DNA from: a virus
Strand: one strand, 5' to 3'
IMG/VR virus record: IMGVR_UViG_3300023444_000001
Location: 1-64,000 of that record
DNA length: 64,000 nt
Shown here: positions 17,944 through 27,614 of the stretch, piece after piece
Layout of the letters: the number at the start of each line of letters is the position of its first letter
How positions within the stretch are numbered: the stretch's first letter is position 1
Notes under the pieces: generated by a model
The model's input: only the letters and a program-made list of their open reading frames with translations
Database searches by the model: none
What the model was told of the DNA's origin: nothing
Program-made: the position numbers and the translations under genes

Positions 17944-20900
17944 TCAGTCTTTGGAGTTGATATAATTCTTCCCTTCAACTCTATCACCAAAAACTTTTTT
18001 TAATTCTTTTTCCAATTTTGAATTTCGAACTCGAATAATTTTCACATCCTCAAAGTTTATTCCTCCCTCATGCACAAATTGAACTTCTTTCCGAAATACA
18101 TTTGAAGCAATTTTCTTCCCTTTAACCTCCAAATTCCCAGTTACCCCTTTATATAAATTTTCTACCCCAGAAAAAGTTTGCCCCTTAATTTTAAACAAAG
18201 TTTCCTTCTGAAAAAAGATATCTTTATCCAATACAAATTTGAACTCTCTATTTTTTCCGACAAATTTCGAGAAATCTAATTCTCCTCCTATCTTTCCCTC
18301 TTCTTCTAATGTAGTTGGAATCCTCTTAAACCATAAAGCCTTCATTCCATCTTCACTTTTCAAATTCAAAATAATAGGCTTCAATTCTCTATCTATTGTC
18401 TCCACCATCTTTTCTCTTGGAACTGACTCAATATAAAACTTTTTCAAATTATCTAACATCTCCGACATGAATGTATCACCAATATCTTCCTGCTTTATAG
18501 GAATTAACTCCGAAAATCTCTTTGTAGCAAAAATCCTATTACGAGCCATAATATCTATTGGAGAATCAGAAGTCAAAATATAACTATAGACATCCCTATC
18601 CTGACCCAAACGAAAATTTCTCCCATTTCTCTGAATAAATGTCTTAAAATTCTTCGGCAAATCAAGATGAATTGTAACTTTAGCCATTTGAACATTTATT
18701 CCTTCAGACTTTGCTGAAGTTAGAATCAAAAATTTCTGCTCTGGAATTTCTGAAAACTTCTTGAGAATCTTTTGCACATCCATATTCTTTGTAGAACCTG
18801 TTAAAGCAACAGCCCTATCCTTCCCAAGAAAATTCCTCAAATTCTTTGCTACTTCATTTGATTCTGTATGAATTATAATCTTATCATCGGGATGTTTCTT
18901 AGCAATTTTCAAAATTTCCTTATAAAAAGCATTATCTTTCCCTGAACCAGAACGCAAAACCTTCATTAAATCGTGCCGCCTATGTGTTTCTAATTGAACT
19001 AATTCTTTTGTTGCTCCCTTTCTAATCAACTCCTGCTTCTTAATTTCATACATTTTTTCCAAATTTCTATATTCCATTTTTTGAACTTTAGTCAACTTTA
19101 CCTTTATTAACTGTTTATTTCTCATTTCAACAGGTAAAGCCTCATTAAAATAATCAATCAATCTGATCCCTCTTATTGGAGCCTTTGCAACAAATATTGA
19201 ATCATCGAACAAACTATTAAATGTCTTAACCATCAAAGGCCGAGCAAAGTTATTCTCTGTTGTCAACCCACCAAAAACTCTTCCTCCAAATTTTGCCCCA
19301 GAAAACATATCGACAAATTCTCTCTTTGTCATTCCTGTTTTTCCGGGCTGTAACCATTCAATAGTATCCCACATCTGCCCAATATTATCCTTTATAGCCG
19401 TACCAGTAAGACCAACCTTATATTTAATCCTTTTTGAAACCAAATCTCTTAAAATCCTTGATTCTTTAGAATATGCTTCATAATCAAACACATCCCCAAC
19501 AGGAGTTAAATCATGAATTTCATCTATAACAACCATATCATACTTCATCCGTAATTCTTTAACCAATGAAGCCGCATCCTTATGTGTTATCACATCTATT
19601 TTATACTTACCAGGATTTTTCAACATTTTCAACTCTATGTCTCTTTTCCCTGAAATCAATCTTCCCTTATATTTACTAAACTTTTTAATCTCACTAACCC
19701 AATTCATTTTTGTTCCTGATGGAACTACAACTAAAGCCCTTTTTACTTTTCCTGCTGAAATTAAATCTGAAATAGCAGAAATAGATGTCGGAGTTTTTCC
19801 AAATCCCACTCCAGCATTGAGTAAAACATTTTTCTGCTGAACAATAAATTCCTCTGCCGCCCTTTGAACTGGTTTCAAAGTTATACCTTCTTTAATACCC
19901 AAAATCTTTCTATCAAATACCCCTCCCTTCAAAACAATATTATTTTTTATATCTTCAAACTCATTTTGCCAATTTTTAATTCTCTTCCATCGAATAGCAT
20001 GAATATCAAGCCATTCTTCAAAATAAAATTTCCTTCTTTCCGGAAATCCTCTAACCCATTTAGGAATAACATAATAGGCTTTCCCAGTTTTAACATTCTT
20101 CCTGATATAAACATTCAAATACCTCATAGCCTTATTAAATTCCTTTGGAGTTCCTTGACTCCACTTCAATAACAATTCGGGAGAAGGCAAATTTTTTGCC
20201 ATATCTGCACTTATACCCCAATCTATCAAAGTTTTACTTCTTGAACGATAAGGCCAAATCCTATTAGTATAATTTATAAACTCTGATCCACCCAAACTAT
20301 ATGGATCACTCTTAACAAGAGCATCTCTAACAATAGCATTTACTATCTCATCAGGAGGAATAAATTTTACAGGAATAAATCTTTCATCATCAATATCTAA
20401 AACATCAATTCCAATTTTTTTTAATTCATCTCTTGAACCCACATAAGCAATTTCCTTAACCCCATCTCTTGCTTCCGTTATAGCCTCTGGAGTAAAAGAT
20501 TTCAATGAACCTTTAACTCTAAAAAAGACTTTATGATATTTTTCTGGATTTATCTTAAACTGGTAAAATTTACCTATTTTTCCAAGTATTCCATCTTTTT
20601 TAACCTGCAAACCTAAAGTTTCTAATCTTCGCAATGCAGTTTCTCTTGTTTTTCCAAGTACAACAAAAACATCCTTTGGAGACATTAAAGCCAACCGAAT
20701 CTGATCTACAGCATTCATACTACCCAGTATTCCACCTAATTCACTTTGTGCTTGTGAAAATAAACTATCAGCAATTACTCTTGAAGCATTTTTTCCTTTG
20801 AATCCAGCCTTTCTCATAGTCCGCAAAGTTGAATATCCATCATTAAGTAATCCATCAACACTCTTCAATCCACGCTTTGTATAAATTCCAATTCTTTGAT

Positions 20901-22269
20901 GAGTAACCAACTTATCTAAAACCTCTAATAATTTTTTTCTGTCCACAGTTTTTGTACTTTGTTTTATTGCTTCAACAAGAACTTGACTTGCATTTTCAAC
21001 TCCAAGCAAATTAAACTTTTCCCAAGTAAATGCTGGTTGCCCCAAAAGTTGAAAAGCAATTCCATTCATAGCATCAAAAGCACCTCTTTTGACCGGAAGA
21101 GAAAAAGCCGCATTTACAAAATTCTCTACCTCATAATAATTACTATTTATAGCCTCCTTCAATTCACTCTCTGATTTCTTAAGAAGAACTTTTGCAAATG
21201 TTTTCATCCTACCCTTTCCCCCAACAGACTCCATTTTTGCAACTTCTCTAACCAAAGACCGAAATGTAGGCCCACTCATTTTATCTAATAAAGCAAGAGT
21301 CTCACCTGAAGCAAACCTTTTTGCTCGTTCAATAACAATAGAAGGTAATCCTTTATGAACTAAATCTCTTGGAGAAAATTCTTGAGGAGATAATCCAGCC
21401 CTTTCAAAGGCTTCTCTTCTACGAGCCATAAGAGCCGTATAGACTGGACTTAATCCACATTGACAATATGGATGGGGAAATGTTGGGGCCTCATCAGTAT
21501 AATATACCCCTCGAAGAGAAAGATTTCCAACAGAAAGACCCTCTCCTTCAAGAGGTGTTGCATTAGCCAATTTTTCACAAATCTCTACTCCATGTTGATC
21601 CAAATGATTTGAAGACAAATCCCACTTAACAAGAGGAACTCCCCTTTCTTTTGAAAAAAGAACAGTAGCCTCCTGATAAGCCCTTCCTGCTTCTGATCTA
21701 ACTAATCTTTGTCCCCATTTTAATTCTGAAGCCCCATAAGGAGACCTTCCCGGAATATTATAAGTCAATCTTCCTTTTAACTGTTGTCTAACAAAACTAA
21801 TGCTTTTCCCCTTTTTAAGAACTGAATACCCAAAAGTTCTTATACGTTTATCCAAATAATTTAATCTATCTTCAATAGTTAATCCATTAAAGGGCTTAAA
21901 ATATTGCATAAAAGCCCTTTTCTTAAAATCCTTAATTTCCTCCATCGAAATTGAAGATAATCCCATTTTTCTAAAAATTCTTTGCTGATGATAAAATGCT
22001 CTGTTAATAGATTCTGAAACTGCTTTATTTGTTTTAACCTGAAGCCCAAACATCAATTCTTTTGTATTTTGTCGAAGTATTTCTCTTGAAAACTTTTCAT
22101 CCTCTCGAAGTAAAAATCTCTCACCCTTAAATGAAGATGTAACTGTATTTGCAAGATCAGTATATGCTCCATACAAATTATCTCCAATACGTTTACTTTT
22201 TCTTACATTTATATCTAACGCATGAACAAAACGCTTTCTCTGTATTTTCGTAGATAAATACTTAGGCAC
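17944..22269 (-). CDS. MuF-like minor head protein fused to SNF2-family helicase
   Basis: 1441 residues. Residues about 120-285 are a MuF/SPP1-gp7-type minor head domain: WGQRLVRSEAGRAYQEA, then WDLSSNHLDQHGVEICEK and FPHPYCQCGLSPVY, the conserved R.E...A / H.D.C / P.PHP.C.C signature. Residues about 790-1230 form an SF2/SNF2-like ATPase. Walker A is NAGVGFGKTPTS (about 817), box II is VVIDEIHDL (about 915), then LTGTAI. Motif V is TSAKSEGINVQMA and motif VI is QRNGRNFRLGQ (about 1212). The rest has no domain I recognise. MuF proteins occupy the portal region and can be ejected with DNA, so the helicase is probably delivered into the host at infection, where it could remodel or protect incoming DNA. 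It overlaps the portal stop by 8 bases. Confidence 0.9.
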   Translation of the reverse strand: MPKYLSTKIQRKRFVHALDINVRKSKRIGDNLYGAYTDLANTVTSSFKGERFLLREDEKFSREILRQNTKELMFGLQVKTNKAVSESINRAFYHQQRIFRKMGLSSISMEEIKDFKKRAFMQYFKPFNGLTIEDRLNYLDKRIRTFGYSVLKKGKSISFVRQQLKGRLTYNIPGRSPYGASELKWGQRLVRSEAGRAYQEATVLFSKERGVPLVKWDLSSNHLDQHGVEICEKLANATPLEGEGLSVGNLSLRGVYYTDEAPTFPHPYCQCGLSPVYTALMARRREAFERAGLSPQEFSPRDLVHKGLPSIVIERAKRFASGETLALLDKMSGPTFRSLVREVAKMESVGGKGRMKTFAKVLLKKSESELKEAINSNYYEVENFVNAAFSLPVKRGAFDAMNGIAFQLLGQPAFTWEKFNLLGVENASQVLVEAIKQSTKTVDRKKLLEVLDKLVTHQRIGIYTKRGLKSVDGLLNDGYSTLRTMRKAGFKGKNASRVIADSLFSQAQSELGGILGSMNAVDQIRLALMSPKDVFVVLGKTRETALRRLETLGLQVKKDGILGKIGKFYQFKINPEKYHKVFFRVKGSLKSFTPEAITEARDGVKEIAYVGSRDELKKIGIDVLDIDDERFIPVKFIPPDEIVNAIVRDALVKSDPYSLGGSEFINYTNRIWPYRSRSKTLIDWGISADMAKNLPSPELLLKWSQGTPKEFNKAMRYLNVYIRKNVKTGKAYYVIPKWVRGFPERRKFYFEEWLDIHAIRWKRIKNWQNEFEDIKNNIVLKGGVFDRKILGIKEGITLKPVQRAAEEFIVQQKNVLLNAGVGFGKTPTSISAISDLISAGKVKRALVVVPSGTKMNWVSEIKKFSKYKGRLISGKRDIELKMLKNPGKYKIDVITHKDAASLVKELRMKYDMVVIDEIHDLTPVGDVFDYEAYSKESRILRDLVSKRIKYKVGLTGTAIKDNIGQMWDTIEWLQPGKTGMTKREFVDMFSGAKFGGRVFGGLTTENNFARPLMVKTFNSLFDDSIFVAKAPIRGIRLIDYFNEALPVEMRNKQLIKVKLTKVQKMEYRNLEKMYEIKKQELIRKGATKELVQLETHRRHDLMKVLRSGSGKDNAFYKEILKIAKKHPDDKIIIHTESNEVAKNLRNFLGKDRAVALTGSTKNMDVQKILKKFSEIPEQKFLILTSAKSEGINVQMAKVTIHLDLPKNFKTFIQRNGRNFRLGQDRDVYSYILTSDSPIDIMARNRIFATKRFSELIPIKQEDIGDTFMSEMLDNLKKFYIESVPREKMVETIDRELKPIILNLKSEDGMKALWFKRIPTTLEEEGKIGGELDFSKFVGKNREFKFVLDKDIFFQKETLFKIKGQTFSGVENLYKGVTGNLEVKGKKIASNVFRKEVQFVHEGGINFEDVKIIRVRNSKLEKELKKVFGDRVEGKNYINSKD

Positions 22270-23680
22270 CTACTTTCCCCTTAAACATATCAGCAAAAGT
22301 ACCTCCTCGACCACTTATACTTGCTTCTTGTTCTAATTGAGTTTTATGCTCTTTATCAATTCGAGCCAATAATTCAGATATATTTTTAATTCCAAGACGA
22401 CTTAAAGCCCCTTCACGATCTATCAACCCCAAAGATAATTCCATTTCTAACTCTTGCAACAAAGTAATTCTATCCTTGGGCAATGGGTCCTTAAATACTA
22501 CCGAAGTATCATATGCTTCAAAATCATCTCCATCCTTCAATTTTGGAATTTTTTTCTTTGTCTCCAAAATCTTCAAGATAAGTCGATTTGTTCTTTCTAA
22601 TCCACGTCCATACGTAAGCCTTTTTAACTTCATTCTTTCTACAAGCGGCATATATTGAACATGAAGTGCCGCCGCAGATGTATTTGAAATAGGCTGCATT
22701 TGTCCTAAAGTGGCTTCAGGAACATTAGACATCTCATGTAAACTCTTTTTTAACAATTCCAAATACTTTATCGAAGAAGATAAATTACCTGCCAGATTCA
22801 AAAACTTAACATCTCCATCCGTTGGTATATTTGACCAAACCCGCCCCGCAGACCTAATAACATTCTTAAATGAAACTCCTTTTATAACTGTAATAGGGGC
22901 ACCATAATAGGCTATTGTATCTGAAACATCCGAAATTTTCTCATTATATTCCAAATTCAAATCTATTAAATTTATCATATCACTTAAACCCCAAAATACT
23001 CCACTTATAGGCAAATTTGAAATATGCACCAAAGGAATCTCCATAATAGGATTTTCCAATGATTCCTTTAATTCATCATCAAGGTATAATTCAATTTTAT
23101 CTTCATAAAAAATCTCTTTATATTTTCTTCTAACTCTTTCTCCAGTTTCAGTATTAAACTCATATATCGGAAATTCAATTTTTACCCATATAAGTCTTTC
23201 TCTATCACCTGGACTCCATACCACATCAACTAATCTGCCATCAACGACATTTAATGTAATCTTCTGCGAAACTTCATCAAACCAAATTTTTAGCCATGAA
23301 TCCCCCGTAACTCCTCCCTCTTGAACTAATTCATACAAACGTAATCCACGAAAACTATCAGAACCCCAAGCCTTTATTAAGGCTTTTTCTCCCAAAGACT
23401 CATTAACCTTCGGCAAATTAAATTCCAACCCATTTCCAATTAAAGCAAAAGAAACCTTATCTACAAATGCTCTAACAAAATTCACAGTTAATTGAGATTC
23501 TCCCTCTTTTCCCTCAAATATCCAATGCTTTCCAAGATACCACTTCCAATATTGATTATATTTTCTCCTCCTTTGTTCAAAAGCAACATCTTGATCTTCA
23601 GAAACATAATACAGAGGACCTTTAACTGCATTTTGTCCCGACTTAGATTTGCTAAAATCTATTCTCTCATTAGTAGCCAA
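22262..23680 (-). CDS. Portal protein, SPP1 gp6-like
   Basis: 472 residues. Family features include the N-terminal YNQYWKWYLGKHW helix, VNFVRAFVDKVSFALIGNG, EGGVTGDSWLKIWFD, the central NLPISGVFWGLSDMINLIDL followed by LEYNEKISD, and SNVPEATLGQMQPISNTSAA in the stem/crown helices. The dodecameric portal forms the DNA channel at one capsid vertex and binds the terminase. The gene lies directly after the large terminase (11-base overlap) and before the MuF gene, the canonical order. Confidence is high. Confidence 0.93.
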   Translation of the reverse strand: MATNERIDFSKSKSGQNAVKGPLYYVSEDQDVAFEQRRRKYNQYWKWYLGKHWIFEGKEGESQLTVNFVRAFVDKVSFALIGNGLEFNLPKVNESLGEKALIKAWGSDSFRGLRLYELVQEGGVTGDSWLKIWFDEVSQKITLNVVDGRLVDVVWSPGDRERLIWVKIEFPIYEFNTETGERVRRKYKEIFYEDKIELYLDDELKESLENPIMEIPLVHISNLPISGVFWGLSDMINLIDLNLEYNEKISDVSDTIAYYGAPITVIKGVSFKNVIRSAGRVWSNIPTDGDVKFLNLAGNLSSSIKYLELLKKSLHEMSNVPEATLGQMQPISNTSAAALHVQYMPLVERMKLKRLTYGRGLERTNRLILKILETKKKIPKLKDGDDFEAYDTSVVFKDPLPKDRITLLQELEMELSLGLIDREGALSRLGIKNISELLARIDKEHKTQLEQEASISGRGGTFADMFKGKVGA

Positions 23681-25334
23681 ATATATACCTCCTATTTAAT
23701 CTTCTCCTTCTTGCTACATCCTTAAAAATATTAAAATCATCGTCCTGCATTTCGACCATTGTTCCATCTTTAGAAGCCAAAACCATTAAGGCTAAACTAT
23801 CAGCAAAATCATCTCTTGAACCTTTAATCATCGGGTCTTTTCCACAAACCAAAAATGCTCCACGCCAAGATTTTGTCAAATTAGTAACTTGCTCCTTAAA
23901 TCTTTTCCATCGAGCAAGAGATTTATCAGCCTTTTTACCCGGAACATGAATTCTCCCCGCATTAACTTCAGTCAACAATGTTTTCCACAAAATACTCTTA
24001 GCAGATAATCCTGAAAATGGATAGCCTCTTACAACTACACTTGAATCATATCTATCATAATAACCAATAAATCTATCCGCAACCGGATCACCTTTACCTT
24101 GACTATCAATATAAACTACTCTAACATTGTAATTATTCAAAAATTCTACTATCTGTCCAAATTGACTTTCATGATCTTCCCCAAATAATTCCAACCAATT
24201 TTCAACATACAACTGGGCATTTCCTTCCTCATCCACAGAATCTAAATCTATCTTCCCAACAGTACAAACAGTGGAACAAGGTGATTTTCCAATGTCTATT
24301 CCAGCAACATGAGTTCCCTCTTTATCTAATGTAACAATATGCCAAGACTCATCAACCATTTTTTCAAAAAACATATCTTCAGTAATTAGTGTCCCTTGAG
24401 AAAAAAGCCATTTTATTTCATAACTCATCTTAAATTCATCAGAATCTTCTCCTAAACGATCTTTCTCTTTCTTAATAAACTGGGCATATTTCAAATGAAT
24501 AGAGTTATGATCTTTTTCATACTGTTTCTTTTTATCTCTTATGGCTATCTGATATGGTACCTCTGTATGATAATCTCCTAATCCATCCGCTTTTCTCCGC
24601 CTATTTCTCTTTACAGCATAAAAAAAATCAGATTTCAATCTATTTGGACTTCCCGTTTTAACTATAACCCCATTATAAGCCGCAAGCATCGGATGAATTG
24701 ACTTCAAAACCTGCATACTATCGGCATCTTGAGCCTCATCAATAAAAATAAGCATATAAGTCTTACTCTCAATTAAAGCCTGTTTATTGCAAGTAGCCGC
24801 CTTACAAAATGAACCATTAGAAAGACGTAGCCCCCCATATCTTCTATCCAAATTAAGATCAAGGTCTGGATCACTTAATATCATCTTAGCATGATCTGTT
24901 TCAATTCGCATTTTGGTCCGAAGAAATGTTGTATCTACTTGATCTGCTCTTGGAGCAAACATACCTACCCAGATACCATTCTTATAAATCGAAAGTTTAT
25001 CCGGATAATATTCTGCAAGGGTAGGTAACAAAATCATTGCTGAACCTGTAATTCCAGCAACAGTCTCTGTTTTTCCTGATTGTCGTGCAAATAAGGCTGT
25101 TATTTCTTCTCCATTATTTAGCAATAAAGACTTGAAAACCTTAAATGCAAACTCTTTCTCATAATCATAAAAATTTAACTTTGTCAATTTTTCCGCAAAC
25201 ACTATAAGCCGCTCAGCCAGAAAATTAACATCAAATTCCGGCATTTTATCCGGAACATCATTAGATTCCTGATTCTCTAATGCAACTTGAGCATTATATT
25301 TCTCTAAACTAACCCTTCGAGCAATTTTAGGCAT
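23670..25334 (-). CDS. Terminase large subunit
   Basis: 554 residues. ATPase: Walker A LFARQSGKTETVAG (about 81-94) and Walker B plus catalytic Glu LIFIDEAQDAD. Nuclease (RNase H-like): acidic residues in VAGIDIGKSPCS, VVYIDSQGKGDPVADRFIG and RDDFADSLALMVLAS. It pumps DNA into the prohead and cuts the concatemer. No terminase small subunit was recognised upstream. The start overlaps a glycosyltransferase gene by 31 bases, an unusual arrangement. Confidence 0.95.
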   Translation of the reverse strand: MPKIARRVSLEKYNAQVALENQESNDVPDKMPEFDVNFLAERLIVFAEKLTKLNFYDYEKEFAFKVFKSLLLNNGEEITALFARQSGKTETVAGITGSAMILLPTLAEYYPDKLSIYKNGIWVGMFAPRADQVDTTFLRTKMRIETDHAKMILSDPDLDLNLDRRYGGLRLSNGSFCKAATCNKQALIESKTYMLIFIDEAQDADSMQVLKSIHPMLAAYNGVIVKTGSPNRLKSDFFYAVKRNRRRKADGLGDYHTEVPYQIAIRDKKKQYEKDHNSIHLKYAQFIKKEKDRLGEDSDEFKMSYEIKWLFSQGTLITEDMFFEKMVDESWHIVTLDKEGTHVAGIDIGKSPCSTVCTVGKIDLDSVDEEGNAQLYVENWLELFGEDHESQFGQIVEFLNNYNVRVVYIDSQGKGDPVADRFIGYYDRYDSSVVVRGYPFSGLSAKSILWKTLLTEVNAGRIHVPGKKADKSLARWKRFKEQVTNLTKSWRGAFLVCGKDPMIKGSRDDFADSLALMVLASKDGTMVEMQDDDFNIFKDVARRRRLNRRYIFGY

Positions 25335-26302
25335 TCTTCTTTTAACTCCGCAATAATTTCATAACTTCTTAAATCCACTAAAACCAAAACATCTGGAGGT
25401 TTTTTAGGTGCCTTTTCAAGCCAAGAAAAAGCCTCCTCAATATCTCCTTTTCTTATTAAACTTCTTGCCAATATTACAAAATCTTCTCCAAAATTCGGAT
25501 TCTCCAGTATATTTTTCTTAACTAAACTAATTGCATCATCAAAATTTTCTAATCGTAAACTACTTTCTGCTTTCAATCTTCTTGCATATTGAATATTATA
25601 TAAAATATAAGACTTTTTCTCTACTATATCAGCAACTTTATATCCTTCATGAAATTTTTTATGCTCAATCAATTCTCTTGCAAAATGAAGCAATAACCAT
25701 CCTTCTTTATCATTCTCAAAATCTACTGCTTTTTCAACTAAGTCTAAACTCTGTTCTCTTCTCCATTTCTCTCTTTCAAGATTTTTTCTTTTCCTGCATT
25801 CAATCCAAACTTTATCAGGAAGAATAACATCCATGAAACCAGCACCAATCAATCTATTGTGAACATCTCCTATCCACCAACCTTTATTAACCCGCCATAT
25901 TCTATTTTGAAATCCCCTAAACCTGAACCTAACTTCGTTAGTTTTTCTATGCTTATATGGTCTTCTAAAATATGAAAGAGCATATCCAGCCACTTTTTTC
26001 CCAGAATTATCTAAAAGACCTCTTAAATATTCAGAACTTCCCCTTAAAGTTTCATCTCCATCAACCATAATAGCCCATTCAGTTTTAACAAATGAAGAAC
26101 AAACATTTCTTAAATGAGCAAAAGAATTATTCCATTTCTCTTCTAAAACTTTTGCTCCAAATTGTTTTGCCAATTCTACAGTTCCATCCTTTGATCCAGT
26201 ATCTAAAATCACCATATCATCAACAAAAGGCACAATACTCTCCAATGTTTCTTTTAATTCCTCCTCTTCATCTCGTACAATCATTGATAAAGTTAAACCC
26301 AT
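25304..26302 (-). CDS. Family 2 glycosyltransferase with C-terminal TPR-like helices
   Basis: 332 residues. Residues 1-110 form a GT-A fold: LSMIVRDEEEELKETLESI, DDMVILDTGSKDGTVELAKQ and the metal-binding AIMVDGDETLRG (DxD type). Residues about 190-310 are paired helices resembling tetratricopeptide repeats (FENDKEGWLLLHFARELIEH, NIQYARRLKAESSLRLENFD). Such GT2-TPR enzymes glycosylate proteins or surface molecules. The gene overlaps the terminase start, so it is expressed with the packaging genes. Possible targets are virion proteins, host surface glycans or modified DNA; the sequence does not decide. Confidence 0.85.
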   Translation of the reverse strand: MGLTLSMIVRDEEEELKETLESIVPFVDDMVILDTGSKDGTVELAKQFGAKVLEEKWNNSFAHLRNVCSSFVKTEWAIMVDGDETLRGSSEYLRGLLDNSGKKVAGYALSYFRRPYKHRKTNEVRFRFRGFQNRIWRVNKGWWIGDVHNRLIGAGFMDVILPDKVWIECRKRKNLEREKWRREQSLDLVEKAVDFENDKEGWLLLHFARELIEHKKFHEGYKVADIVEKKSYILYNIQYARRLKAESSLRLENFDDAISLVKKNILENPNFGEDFVILARSLIRKGDIEEAFSWLEKAPKKPPDVLVLVDLRSYEIIAELKEECLKLLEGLV

Positions 26303-26448
26303 ATTTTCCTTACAATATCCATAATTCGACTGCTTTTATCAATTTTCTGATTCTTCTTATCAAAATAAGTCTTTTTATTGCTATAAAACCTGCTTGTTCT
26401 TCCATATTCAAAATCCAAATATCTGCTCCCACCCTTTCTCTTTGACAT
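26293..26448 (-). CDS. 51-residue basic protein
   Basis: Read directly: ATG 26448 to TAA 26293, starting MSKRKGGSRYLDFEYGRTSR and ending RIMDIVRKIWV. An AGAGGT ribosome binding site lies 8 bases upstream. Its start touches the stop of the 46-residue gene, and its stop overlaps the glycosyltransferase start by 10 bases, so all three are coupled. It is strongly basic and might bind nucleic acid. Confidence 0.6.
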   Translation of the reverse strand: MSKRKGGSRYLDFEYGRTSRFYSNKKTYFDKKNQKIDKSSRIMDIVRKIWV

Positions 26449-26589
26449 TCATTTTACCTCTTTCTTCTTTTTCTTATTAGGCAAACGCTTCAAATACTTC
26501 TTTCCATACTTACGAACCCATCTTCGAGCAATTCCTGGGTGAAAAGCAAATAAAAATCTCATCTGTGCTTTTGACTTAAAAGGCATCAT
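26449..26589 (-). CDS. 46-residue conserved phage protein (MPFKSKAQMRFLFA type)
   Basis: Read directly: ATG at 26589 (or 26586) to TGA 26449. It begins MMPFKSKAQMRFLFAFHPGI and ends in a Lys run. Tiny proteins of the form 'PFKS.AQ.RF.FA.HP.IA..W' are widespread in phages and prophages; no function is known to me. It is the last gene before the terminator at 26602-26646 and appears to have a start just past that hairpin. Confidence 0.7.
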   Translation of the reverse strand: MMPFKSKAQMRFLFAFHPGIARRWVRKYGKKYLKRLPNKKKKKEVK

Positions 26590-26601
26590 TCATTCCTTTC
26601 T

Positions 26602-26646
26602 ACAAAAAATCCCCCATAAATCTCCCTTTCAGGCTATTCATGGGGG
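26602..26646 (-). terminator. Strong intrinsic terminator upstream of packaging genes
   Basis: On the minus strand a stem CCCCCATGAAT / ATTTATGGGGG encloses a loop and is followed by ATTTTTTG. It lies between the 82-residue gene at 26678 and the 46-residue gene. It should separate early/middle transcription from the virion genes, implying a promoter or antitermination for the downstream block. Confidence 0.8.
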
Positions 26647-26677
26647 CACTATAGTCAATCTAATTATCAAACTAATA

Positions 26678-26926
26678 TTACAATATCTTTTTTCTCCTGT
26701 CAACCTTAACAACACTATATTTTCCAGATTCTATCCATTTACGTGCTAATTCTCTATCTTCTTCCCTCCCACAATCCAAATTTCTATCTGGATACATCAG
26801 CATATCTTCCAAACAATGAGCCACTGTACCAGTATATATCATTCCAGGGCGTCTCCCATTTCCCCAATTAGAAATAATTGCCAACAACTCATAAACTCTT
26901 TCTCTTAACAAAGTATTTGAACCCAT
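26678..26926 (-). CDS. 82-residue hypothetical protein after the resolvase
   Basis: I start it at ATG 26926, which overlaps the TAA of the RuvC-like gene by one base and has GGAG upstream; an in-frame ATG at 26971 lies inside that gene and lacks a ribosome binding site. The sequence has a compact feel (LLRERVYELLAIISNWGNGR, HCLEDMLMYPDRNLDCGREE) and a basic end (VVKVDRRKKIL). No family is recognised. Confidence 0.6.
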   Translation of the reverse strand: MGSNTLLRERVYELLAIISNWGNGRRPGMIYTGTVAHCLEDMLMYPDRNLDCGREEDRELARKWIESGKYSVVKVDRRKKIL

Positions 26927-27420
26927 TATTTTACTCCAACAAAATTTATTTTTAACCGTCTTCTTCCCCACTCCGCTAAAAGCAAAGCCTCAGCCAACCC
27001 ATGATCTTTTCTAATCCAATCATAACTTATTTTAGGAAAAATCCTTTTAACTGCCACAAGAGATTTTCCTTTCTTATCTGACCCGGGAATACCAATTAGC
27101 ATATCTCTTTTCCATTTAACCGGAGATACCAACTCAAAAGGAATTTTCAAACAAGAAAGTATTCCTATCCAAACCCCATATCCATATCCATAATTAAACA
27201 TTGAAGATACACCCTGCTTCGGCATAGCCTGGGCTTTTTCTACAATAGCATAAATTTTCTTTTTCTTTGCAACCCCCAAACAAATAATCTCAACCATCTT
27301 AGACTCATCATATAATCGTTTTCCCGAAACTCTAATAAATGGACATTTAACAACTTTAATTTCTTTTTCATCAAGAAAAGCCACTGCTCCAGTTATCCCT
27401 GGATCAATCCCAATAATCAT
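26926..27420 (-). CDS. RuvC-like Holliday junction resolvase
   Basis: 164 residues, RNase H fold. Acidic catalytic positions are visible: D6 in MIIGIDPGITGAVAF, E in YAIVEKAQAMPKQGVSS, and the DH..E pair in RKDHGLAEALLLAEWG. The YGYGYGVWIGILSCL segment is typical of phage RuvC-like proteins. The enzyme would resolve branched DNA before packaging, which fits its place just upstream of packaging genes. A second, unrelated nuclease candidate lies at 49698-50051. Confidence 0.9.
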   Translation of the reverse strand: MIIGIDPGITGAVAFLDEKEIKVVKCPFIRVSGKRLYDESKMVEIICLGVAKKKKIYAIVEKAQAMPKQGVSSMFNYGYGYGVWIGILSCLKIPFELVSPVKWKRDMLIGIPGSDKKGKSLVAVKRIFPKISYDWIRKDHGLAEALLLAEWGRRRLKINFVGVK

Positions 27421-27611
27421 TCTTCCCTCCGTGCTTTTTCTCTCAAAAGTTTATAAGCAATCTGTATTCGCTTATCAACCTCCTTTCTCCATTTTATTCT
27501 ATCTTCCTCAGATTGATTTTTTATATAAGGAGGAAGAGGCGGCCAATTAACATCTTTTAGAACTGACTTAATAGAACTCGATGATTTCTCTTTTTTCAAA
27601 AATTTTTTCAT
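27417..27611 (-). CDS. 64-residue basic hypothetical protein
   Basis: Rich in Lys, Arg, Glu and Ser (MKKFLKKEKSSSSIKSVL, EEDRIKWRKEVDKRIQIA). It overlaps the resolvase start by 4 bases (ATGA), so the two are translationally coupled. It looks like a short helical, possibly DNA-binding, accessory protein. No family is recognised. Confidence 0.6.
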   Translation of the reverse strand: MKKFLKKEKSSSSIKSVLKDVNWPPLPPYIKNQSEEDRIKWRKEVDKRIQIAYKLLREKARREE

Positions 27612-27614
27612 AAC

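Noticed and set aside
26650-26677. Promoter at TTGACT near 26655
   Set aside because: No suitable -10 box lies 16-18 bases downstream; that space is occupied by the terminator stem.
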